DNA of 64,000 bases from Bacillus sp. T3 (GTDB lineage Bacteria > Bacillota > Bacilli > Bacillales > Cytobacillaceae): positions 4,030,001 through 4,094,000 of the forward strand of contig NZ_CP137761.1 in assembly GCF_033449965.1 (NCBI RefSeq), read 5' to 3'. The notes beneath the pieces are model-generated. The model was not told the origin of the DNA. It was given only the letters and a program-made list of their open reading frames with translations, and made no database searches. The translations under genes and the position numbers were made by a program. Of the stretch, positions 35,095 to 41,860 are shown one piece after another (the first letter of the stretch is position 1; each line of letters opens with the position of its first letter).

Positions 35095-36396
35095 TTATGA
35101 TACTTTTGCAAGGACCTTTTGCTTTCCTGCGTTACGTTGATAATAAAACCAGTTTAAACCAAATGAGATAATATAAAAAGCAATAAAGAAGTAAAATGCT
35201 GTTGCATAAGTTCCTGTTGCATTAATTGACCAACCAAATAGCTTTGGAATTAAGAACGAGCCATAGGCTGCAAAGGCTGCAGTAAAGCCGATAACCGGCG
35301 CTGCTTCCTTAGGTGGAAAAATGGATGGGATCATTTGGAACGTTGACCCTGATCCTAGTCCTGCTGCAACAAATAAAATTAGGAATGAAGTTAAAAAGCC
35401 TCCCCATTGTTTGTCACCTAAGAAATAGATAACTCCCATTGCCCCAATTCCCATAATAACAAGAACATAGGCAGTTAAACGTGCTCCACCAATTTTATCA
35501 GAAATCCAGCCCCCGATTGGACGAGACGCTGCTGCCAAAAATGCTCCTAAAAACGCAAGGGAAGCATGCTCCGGAAACTGCGATTTTAATAATAATGGAA
35601 ATGCAGCAGAATAGCCGATAAAAGAACCAAAGGTTGCTACATAGAGCCAAGTCATAATCCAAGTATGCTTGCGTTTTACAATAACAAATTGTTGTGCTAA
35701 TGATTGTTTTGTTCCAGGTAAATTATCCATTCCAAAATAAGCAGCAATGGTTATGATGATAATGGGAATAACCCAAATGAATGCAGCATTATGAAGCCAA
35801 ATTGTATCTCCACTGGCGATAGTCTTTCCTTCGCCAAGAAAAGCAAAAGAGCCTGATGTAATAATGAGCGGTGTAACAAATTGAACAACGGATACGCCCA
35901 TATTTCCTAATCCACCATTAATACCAAGTGCCGTCCCTTTTTCTTTTTTCGGAAAAAAGAAACTAATATTTGAAGAGGATGATGAAAAGTTTCCGCCTCC
36001 AAGGCCACATAAACCTGCTAATAGTAGCATCACTGAATAAGGTGTATCTGGATTTTGGACAGCTAAACCAATTCCAATAGCCGGAATCAATAGGACTGCG
36101 GTTGAAAAAACTGTAAAGTTACGTCCACCGAATTTTCCAACGCCAAACGTATAGAAGAAACGCATTGTTGCCCCAACTAAGCCTGGTAGGGCTGCTAAAG
36201 TAAATAATTGTCCTTCTGTAAAAGAGAACCCTACATCATTTAACCGAATGGCAACGACTGACCAAATTTGCCAAACGATAAACGCCATCATTAATGCCGG
36301 AACGGAAATCCATAGATTGCGTGTGGCGTGTTTTTTCCCTTCGGCTTTCCAAAACTGTTCTTCCTCTGGATTCCAATTTGTAATTCTGTTATTCAT
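35095..36396 (-). CDS. narK: NarK-type nitrate/nitrite transporter (MFS)
   Basis: This 433-residue major facilitator has twelve helices. The nitrate signature of the NNP family is present twice in modified form: GGNFSSSSSNISFFFPKKEKG with GINGGLGNMG in the first half, and GAGLGSGSTFQM with FPPKEAA in the second. It imports nitrate and/or exports nitrite. The ATG overlaps the stop of the preceding small gene (TAATG), so it is translationally coupled to the reductase operon. It is the last gene of that operon. Confidence 0.93.
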   Translation of the reverse strand: MNNRITNWNPEEEQFWKAEGKKHATRNLWISVPALMMAFIVWQIWSVVAIRLNDVGFSFTEGQLFTLAALPGLVGATMRFFYTFGVGKFGGRNFTVFSTAVLLIPAIGIGLAVQNPDTPYSVMLLLAGLCGLGGGNFSSSSSNISFFFPKKEKGTALGINGGLGNMGVSVVQFVTPLIITSGSFAFLGEGKTIASGDTIWLHNAAFIWVIPIIIITIAAYFGMDNLPGTKQSLAQQFVIVKRKHTWIMTWLYVATFGSFIGYSAAFPLLLKSQFPEHASLAFLGAFLAAASRPIGGWISDKIGGARLTAYVLVIMGIGAMGVIYFLGDKQWGGFLTSFLILFVAAGLGSGSTFQMIPSIFPPKEAAPVIGFTAAFAAYGSFLIPKLFGWSINATGTYATAFYFFIAFYIISFGLNWFYYQRNAGKQKVLAKVS

Positions 36397-36675
36397 TATT
36401 TTCTCACCTTCCTAATGATATATCGCAGCTCGCTATCCGCATCAAATGCCGACCACTCACTTGAACTTTCTGTCGTATCGGCTCCAATTGGAACTGCAAA
36501 GAAATGAAAATCATTAAAATAAAATCGCACATGGGTTCCATCTGGGCACATTTCTATTTTATTGATTGTTTTGTTAACAAATGGAGCTCGTTCACTACCT
36601 GGAAACATCTACAATTGCAACTTCGACAGGGACACTCACAAATGTCTGAAGCTCTTCTATCTTAATGTGTCCCAC
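36396..36675 (-). CDS. Small conserved-looking protein of the nitrate operon (frameshifted as sequenced)
   Basis: A GTG at 36675, nine bases after AGAGGAT, opens MGHIKIEELQTFVSVPVEVAIVDV and overlaps the end of the 105-residue gene. At the AAA at 36603-36605 (TTT on the coding strand) the frame breaks. One base fewer continues it as PGSERAPFVNKTINKIEM and on to RYIIRKVRK, ending in the narK start. The corrected length is 92 residues. It is soluble, with one Cys (EMCPDGTH) and an aromatic stretch (FYFNDFHFF). No family recognised; an accessory role for the reductase is inferred from its position only. Confidence 0.65.
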
Positions 36676-36979
36676 AGCTGTTACATCCTCTCATCGTGAC
36701 TGGATAAATAAACATTTTGTAGCCCTGTAAATACTCCCAAAATTGGCTTCCACCATGCTCCTCAAGAAAGTTAAGGGTTTCTTCTTCAGAGCGCCAATGA
36801 CTCATCCCTTTTACCTCAGCCACAACCATTTCCGCATCCTCTAAGCTTTTTTCTTCTAAGTACCAGTTCACCTTTACCCCTTTAAACAGTTTCGTAAGCA
36901 TTTCATCTATTTCCGTTACAAAATTACCTGTTGATTTTCTGATAAAACAAAAATCAAGATAGGTCTCATTGTTCATCAT
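36662..36979 (-). CDS. Unknown 105-residue protein with C-terminal CNSCGTH
   Basis: This soluble acidic protein starts MMNNETYLDFCFIRKSTGNF and has an alpha/beta pattern (EDAEMVVAEVKGMSHW). It ends in a basic-aromatic strand and the metal-type tail CNSCGTH. The ATG at 36979 follows GGAAGG, and its region overlaps the stop of the preceding gene. It is not a TorD/NarJ-type chaperone by length or motif. The terminal CxxC plus His could carry a metal or help insert one into the reductase, which is speculation. Confidence 0.7.
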   Translation of the reverse strand: MMNNETYLDFCFIRKSTGNFVTEIDEMLTKLFKGVKVNWYLEEKSLEDAEMVVAEVKGMSHWRSEEETLNFLEEHGGSQFWEYLQGYKMFIYPVTMRGCNSCGTH

Positions 36980-36982
36980 GAA

Positions 36983-37174
36983 TCACGCCTTCCGTTTTTG
37001 GTCCCATCGGTAAATATAAATCGCAGTTGGGAATAAAACTAAATTGATGATGCAAGAAATGAGAGCATTCGTATAGTGTTGATAAAAATATTGATGGACC
37101 ATGTATTGAGTAAAAACAATATTGAGCATCAAAATACTGCATAGTAAAGCAACACCAAGAATATTATGCTTCAT
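36983..37174 (-). CDS. Two-span small membrane protein of the nitrate operon
   Basis: The 63-residue protein has helices at about 5-24 and 37-55, and both loops are short. The central loop holds several His and Tyr residues (YMVHQYFYQHY). The ATG at 37174 overlaps the end of the Rieske gene by 11 bases, with AAGGTG as ribosome binding site, so it is made together with that protein. It may be a membrane anchor or assembly factor for the Rieske subunit. Not in a family known to me. Confidence 0.65.
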   Translation of the reverse strand: MKHNILGVALLCSILMLNIVFTQYMVHQYFYQHYTNALISCIINLVLFPTAIYIYRWDQKRKA

Positions 37175-37691
37175 AACGTCTCACCTTCACGGCAAAAACC
37201 GCACCCTTTTCTACTTTTACTTGAATTTCAGGTAATGGTCGTCTTGGCGGTCCGGCAGTTGGGGCACCCGTCTCTACATCAAATTTACCGTGATGACAAG
37301 GACAAATCATTTCACCATCTTCTTTTACCCAAAAAACTGGACAGCGCAAATGGGTACAGGCGTTTTGATACGCAACATACTTGTCTTCAGAAAGACGAAT
37401 TAAAATAGCATCATCATGTTCACCTGGAAATTTAAAATCTATTGAATCACCAACCTCTAACGAACTAATATCTGTAATCTTTTTATTTGGGTATTCTTTT
37501 TCCTCAAGACCGTTTAGTTCTTTTGCCGCTAATGCTCCCCATGGAAGCGAGGATACGGCAAATAATCCTGCTGCACCGACCAAGGTTTTCATAAAACCTC
37601 GGCGGTCAAGCTTACGTTCATTATTTCGATTTATATTATGGGTATAGTTATCTTCGTTGAATGGGATTTTATTATTTTTATCATTCATCAA
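37164..37691 (-). CDS. Tat-exported Rieske 2Fe-2S protein
   Basis: The 175-residue protein starts with about 30 hydrophilic residues and then a twin-arginine signal, DRRGFMKTLVGAAGLFA. The Rieske domain carries both cluster-binding boxes: CTHLRCPV and CPCHHGKFD. It should be folded with its cluster in the cytoplasm and exported by Tat, either remaining anchored by the uncleaved signal or being released. It sits between the ferredoxin subunit and a small membrane protein of a nitrate reductase operon, so it probably passes electrons within that complex. The arsenite oxidase small subunit has the same two features. Confidence 0.9.
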   Translation of the reverse strand: MMNDKNNKIPFNEDNYTHNINRNNERKLDRRGFMKTLVGAAGLFAVSSLPWGALAAKELNGLEEKEYPNKKITDISSLEVGDSIDFKFPGEHDDAILIRLSEDKYVAYQNACTHLRCPVFWVKEDGEMICPCHHGKFDVETGAPTAGPPRRPLPEIQVKVEKGAVFAVKVRRYEA

Positions 37692-37700
37692 TAATCCCTC

Positions 37701-38261
37701 CTAAAACAATTTTGTAATTCCCTGCAAGATACCAGGAAGATTTACTCTGACGTTTGTTTCATTTTCCAAATATGGCGCGCTAGTTACCCACTTGCCATTA
37801 TCCAAGTTAAAAGCTTGGCGCTTATTGTCAATCTCTTCATCCGTTAACCATTGAAGTGTGTTGGTAGGACAAACACTAGCACACATTGGCGGTATTCCAT
37901 CCTTTGTTCGATCGATACACAGGTCACATTTGTACATTAAATTTTGTTCGGTATCAAATTTTGGTATTCCATATGGACAAGCAATCGTACAGTTTTGACA
38001 GCCAATACATTTTTCAACTAGAGCTGATAGTACCGCACCTGTCTCATGAATTTGAATCGCTTGTGCCGGACAGCTCCTTGCACACGCTGGGTTCACACAG
38101 TGAAGGCACATAAGAGGCATCGTTTGCCGATTGACGAGCGGATTGACGTCATACACATAGTTACGATTGCGCTGTTCGTGACCTCCACACTGTGTACAGC
38201 CCGCTAAACAAGAACGGCAGCCAATACAATTGTCCAGTTCAATATAGAGCCTCTTCTTCAT
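37701..38261 (-). CDS. Four-cluster ferredoxin subunit (DmsB/NrfC/NarH-like)
   Basis: This 186-residue electron-transfer subunit has cysteine motifs for four [4Fe-4S] clusters: CIGCRSCLAGC, CLHCVNPACARSC, CIGCQNCTIAC, and CDLC with CASVC. The fold is that of polyferredoxin subunits that wire a molybdenum enzyme to a membrane cytochrome b. It carries no Tat signal. Its ATG at 38261 directly follows the stop of the catalytic subunit gene, so production is coupled. Confidence 0.92.
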   Translation of the reverse strand: MKKRLYIELDNCIGCRSCLAGCTQCGGHEQRNRNYVYDVNPLVNRQTMPLMCLHCVNPACARSCPAQAIQIHETGAVLSALVEKCIGCQNCTIACPYGIPKFDTEQNLMYKCDLCIDRTKDGIPPMCASVCPTNTLQWLTDEEIDNKRQAFNLDNGKWVTSAPYLENETNVRVNLPGILQGITKLF

Positions 38262-40430
38262 TTATTGCACCTTCTTTAGTTCTAGTTTTTCAATCTGTGC
38301 AGCACACGCTTTAAATTCCGGCATCCTTGACATTGGGTCTAGTGCAGGAATGGTTAATAGGTTGATCGATTGTTCATGTCCGAAATGATAAGGAACAAAT
38401 ACAGTATCTTTACGAATCGCTTCCGTAATTTTCACTTTGTAATTTGCTTCACCACGGCGAGTATAGAGACGAACGATTTCTTCATGTTCAATGTTATATT
38501 TTGCAGCTATTTCCGGATGTACTTCTACATATGGCTCTGGGCACATGTCTCGTAAAAATGGAATTCTTCTTGTTTGGTTACCTGATAAGTAGTGGTATAC
38601 AACACGTCCCGTCGTTAAGCGGATAGGATATTGATCATCCGGTTCTTCTGCTGGTGGACGATATGGTAGAGCACAGATTTTCGCCTTTCCATCAGGATGG
38701 TAGAATTTTTTATCTAGGAACATATGTGGTGTACCTTTGTCATCTTCATCTTTACATGGCCAGAAGACACCCTCTTGAGCATCGATTTTATCCCATGTTG
38801 CACCGAAGTAATCGGCATAGCCACCTTTTGATGCCAAGCGAAACTCATCTGCCACATCCTTCGCCGTTTTAAGATGGGAGAAGTAAGTTCCTCTACCAAG
38901 ACGTTCACTTAACTCGACTTGGATTTGCCAGTCAGGTTTTGATTCTCCTAGCGGCTCCTGCGCTTTATTGATTTTTATAATGCGCCCTTCTAGATTGGTT
39001 ACAGTTCCTTCATCTTCCGACCAGGTTGTAGTTGGTAGGACTACATCGGCAAATTCTGCTGATTCTGATAAATAGAAATCAACACAAACCATAAAGTCGA
39101 GATTTTTCATTTGCTCACGCACATAATTTAAATTCGGTGCGGAAACAGCTGGGTTTGAGCACAATAGGTAAAGTCCACGAATCGTCTTTTGTTCCATCAG
39201 TTCAAACATTTCGTAAGCTGAAACCCCTTCTTTCGGCATTTCTTCAGGTGTAATTCCCCAAACCTTACATACCTCTTCGACATGCTTTGGATTCGTAATT
39301 TTACGATAGCCTGGAAGAGCATCCGCTTTTTGTCCGTGCTCCCGGCCACCTTGTCCGTTCCCTTGACCAGTGAAAGTGGCGACTCCTGCTTTCGGACGAC
39401 CAATTTTCCCGGTCACAAGCGCTAAGTTCGTGTATCCAGAGACATTATCTACACCCTTATGCTGTTGCTCAATCCCACGGGCAAACATGACAATCGCATT
39501 TGGTGCTTTCCCATAAATCTCTGCAGCTTTGATAATTTTCTCAGCTGCTACTCCTGTCAATTCACTCGTATATTCAGGCGTGAATTGTTTTACTAGTTCC
39601 TTCGTTTCTTCAAATCCATTTGTGTGGTTATTCACAAAGTCTTCATCAGCATATCCATTTTGAATTAATAAATTTAGGATTCCATTTGCCAGTGCTAAAT
39701 CTGTTCCCGGCTTAAGATCAAGATGAATATCAGCACGTCTCGCAATCGGTGTTTCACGCGGATCTGCGACGATTAAATAGCCCCCTCGCTCCTGAACAGC
39801 CCAAATCCGGAACATCGAAGTTGGGTGACATTCTGCGGTATTACTTCCGGCGATAAACAAACAATCCGTTTCATGAAGATCAGTCCAAGGAAGAGTTGAA
39901 CCGCGATCAACACCAAAGCTGCGCATGAAACCACCAGCAGCACTTGACATACAGAAACGACCATTGTAGTCGATATAGCGCGTCTGCAAGCCAACACGGG
40001 CAAATTTCCCTGTTAAATAACATTTTTCATTTGTCATGGATACACCGCTGTATACACTAAGCGAATCTTTTCCATAATCCTTCTGGAGCTGTTGGAAACG
40101 TTTTGTGATCAAGTCATAAGCTTCTTCCCACGTTGCTTCACGGAAACCATCTTTCGTTCCTTTTAATGCCGCGTTATCACGAATCAATGGTTTTAACAGG
40201 CGATCCTGATGGTTCGTTTGCTGATAGGCTGTAACCCCTTTGGGACACATTTTCCCGACGTTCACTGGCCATTCGTAACGCGGCTCAACACCGATAATTT
40301 TGTTTGTTGCTGTATCAACACGTAAATTCATCCCACACTGCATACCACAATAACTACAGTGTGTTTTAACTAATTTTTCGCCTGGATGAATAACGTTTTC
40401 AATTTCTTTAAAAAACTTATCCCTTTGCAT
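38262..40430 (-). CDS. Molybdopterin oxidoreductase, NasA/NarB-type nitrate reductase catalytic subunit
   Basis: This 722-residue bis-MGD enzyme has the N-terminal [4Fe-4S] site CSYCGMQCG with the fourth Cys in GKMCPKG. The Mo-ligand region reads YNGRFCMSSAAGGFMRSFG, which matches the Cys-ligated NasA/NarB/NapA pattern (RLCMSSA), not the Asp-ligated NarG or the CHxx of formate dehydrogenases. The cofactor loops GSNTAECHP and FTGQGNGQGGREHG, and a C-terminal molydopterin dinucleotide-binding domain (TTGRVVYHYLSGNQTRR) are present. There is no Tat signal. The start overlaps the cytochrome gene by 14 bases. The context (NarK, NreC, NreA) supports nitrate as substrate. Confidence 0.9.
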   Translation of the reverse strand: MQRDKFFKEIENVIHPGEKLVKTHCSYCGMQCGMNLRVDTATNKIIGVEPRYEWPVNVGKMCPKGVTAYQQTNHQDRLLKPLIRDNAALKGTKDGFREATWEEAYDLITKRFQQLQKDYGKDSLSVYSGVSMTNEKCYLTGKFARVGLQTRYIDYNGRFCMSSAAGGFMRSFGVDRGSTLPWTDLHETDCLFIAGSNTAECHPTSMFRIWAVQERGGYLIVADPRETPIARRADIHLDLKPGTDLALANGILNLLIQNGYADEDFVNNHTNGFEETKELVKQFTPEYTSELTGVAAEKIIKAAEIYGKAPNAIVMFARGIEQQHKGVDNVSGYTNLALVTGKIGRPKAGVATFTGQGNGQGGREHGQKADALPGYRKITNPKHVEEVCKVWGITPEEMPKEGVSAYEMFELMEQKTIRGLYLLCSNPAVSAPNLNYVREQMKNLDFMVCVDFYLSESAEFADVVLPTTTWSEDEGTVTNLEGRIIKINKAQEPLGESKPDWQIQVELSERLGRGTYFSHLKTAKDVADEFRLASKGGYADYFGATWDKIDAQEGVFWPCKDEDDKGTPHMFLDKKFYHPDGKAKICALPYRPPAEEPDDQYPIRLTTGRVVYHYLSGNQTRRIPFLRDMCPEPYVEVHPEIAAKYNIEHEEIVRLYTRRGEANYKVKITEAIRKDTVFVPYHFGHEQSINLLTIPALDPMSRMPEFKACAAQIEKLELKKVQ

Positions 40431-41505
40431 TTTGGTTTGCCTCCTTGACCTTCACTTGATGGGTCGGAATCCCTGAAAACTGTGCAATCCGATATTTTCT
40501 TCGACATGGTAAGCACAACTCTGCAAGATGTACACCTTCGTTTGTTTTAAATTCAATTTCGTTTATGCCCAATACTTGAATGACATCCTGTGATTGTTCA
40601 TTCGATACAAAATGATCACCACAAACCTTACACTCTTTCATTGCTTGCTCGGCATAATGCTCTCGATAGTTACGTGCAAGCACACTCATTGGACGGAATG
40701 GAATGTGTGCAAGCTTTCCGAACGGAAGGTAAATGAGCGTAACAACGACCGAAAATTGATGAACAAGTGACATGACTGGCTGACCCCAACCATGTAAGAA
40801 TACATTCATAAATGTAAGTAATAGTCCTGTAATAGAGATGAATAGTAATAGGTAAAGCGGTATAAAATCATAAATAAAGTTTTGTTCAGCACGTGCTTGC
40901 ATATTTTTCAAGCGACGATAAAGCGCCATGGAAACTCCAGCAATCACCATCATGGCAGTAATGTTTAACGCATTATAAGACAGGAATCCGATAATCCCAT
41001 CAGCTTTGATGGTCATAACATCCACACCCATTGCCACAATCGTGTAATAACCATTTTCCGCCATCGTGAAGTACATCCACCCAAATACAAGCGGAAAAGT
41101 GACGAAACAGGATAGAACACAGCCCCAGCCAATTAATACGTGCTGAGTCCATCGGTAAATTCCCCTATTCCAAATGAAATTGTATGTTGCTAAATGCTCG
41201 ACTGATGTCTTAGGTGTCGATTTTCTGAACAAAAGTTTAAGTCCTTTTTTTATGATCATTTTTGTTGGTGGTCTCTCGCCCCATGCGATAAAACGGTAAA
41301 AGAACCCGCCGATAAACACGATTGTTCCAACCATATATCCATACAAATTCAAGTCAATATGCGTAAACATTCTAGTCCCGATAAAAACCAAAATCACTAG
41401 ACCCACAACGGTTAAAAACATCGATTTTGCAAAATGTGATGCAAATGCATTCTCGAATGACTGTACCTGTTGTTTTGGTGTTGTAGTAGAAATATTTTCC
41501 TGCAT
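40417..41505 (-). CDS. NarI-like cytochrome b membrane subunit with C-terminal Cys4 zinc-ribbon-like tail
   Basis: This 362-residue protein has about six hydrophobic helices (roughly 28-50, 55-75, 118-142, 170-195, 210-236 and 240-262). His residues suited to ligate haem b lie at RWTQHVLIGWG, SLVHQFSV and GKLAHIPF. After the last helix comes a soluble tail with CKVCGDH and CLPCRRKY, two CxxC pairs as in a zinc ribbon or rubredoxin-like knob. It is the likely quinol-oxidising anchor of the reductase. Canonical NarI is about 225 residues and lacks this tail. It is first in the operon, with GGGAGG seven bases before its ATG. Confidence 0.82.
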   Translation of the reverse strand: MQENISTTTPKQQVQSFENAFASHFAKSMFLTVVGLVILVFIGTRMFTHIDLNLYGYMVGTIVFIGGFFYRFIAWGERPPTKMIIKKGLKLLFRKSTPKTSVEHLATYNFIWNRGIYRWTQHVLIGWGCVLSCFVTFPLVFGWMYFTMAENGYYTIVAMGVDVMTIKADGIIGFLSYNALNITAMMVIAGVSMALYRRLKNMQARAEQNFIYDFIPLYLLLFISITGLLLTFMNVFLHGWGQPVMSLVHQFSVVVTLIYLPFGKLAHIPFRPMSVLARNYREHYAEQAMKECKVCGDHFVSNEQSQDVIQVLGINEIEFKTNEGVHLAELCLPCRRKYRIAQFSGIPTHQVKVKEANQNAKG

Positions 41506-41577
41506 TTTAAGTCCTCCCTAAAAAATTGCCCTTTAACTTATGCTTTATTTTACGTGTCAGGACTGTTCATCAGACAT

Positions 41578-41592
41578 CAGGGAAACTCCCTA
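41578..41592 (-). promoter_or_regulatory. Candidate NreC-type operator upstream of the nitrate reductase operon
   Basis: On the minus strand TAGGGAGTTTCCCTG is an inverted repeat (TAGGGA/TCCCTG) about 75 bases before the first ATG. A related half-site, AGGGGAGTT, lies 13-15 bases further upstream. The staphylococcal NreC site is, as I recall, a TAGGG-N4-CCCTA palindrome; here the spacer is one base longer. The assignment is inference. Confidence 0.45.
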
Positions 41593-41807
41593 TCATATCG
41601 TCAGAACTCCCCTAATTGGAACTTATTCGTTCAATGATTAGACACAAGTCAATTTGACTACCTCCAAAGGCTTGATATATATGGTTTTTGCATAGTGCCA
41701 GAGATCGAATAGGCGGGAGATATTATGTGACAATATTGTGGCGTAGATAGATATTAACTGAATAAGCTGGATAAATTTCGAGTTTAGGAGGATAAACTTC
41801 GATAACA
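41593..41807. other. Non-coding stretch between nitrate operon and MMPL gene
   Basis: The 355 bases between the cytochrome b start and the MMPL stop hold the promoter region of the nitrate operon, the palindrome at 41578 and the ydgH terminator. In the remainder I see no supported gene. A 64-codon minus-strand frame lacks a ribosome binding site and is low in complexity. Confidence 0.5.
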
Positions 41808-41850
41808 ATAAAAAACAGCCCATCCAGTTCACCCGGATAGACTGTCTTTA
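41808..41850 (-). terminator. Terminator of the ydgGH unit
   Basis: On the minus strand ACAGTC-ATCC and GGAT-GGCTGT pair, with internal mismatches, around a GGGTGAACT loop and run into TTTTTTATT. Confidence 0.75.
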
Positions 41851-41860
41851 CACAAAATGC

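Noticed and set aside
38262..40430. Formate dehydrogenase identity for the molybdenum subunit
   Set aside because: The Mo-ligand region RFCMSSAAGG fits NasA/NarB/NapA, no FDH-type Cys/Sec-His motif is seen, and the operon contains narK and nre-like genes.
41638..41832. Minus-strand 64-codon hydrophobic frame between the nitrate operon and ydgH
   Set aside because: There is no ribosome binding site, the composition is of low complexity, and the frame begins inside a terminator. I treat it as intergenic.
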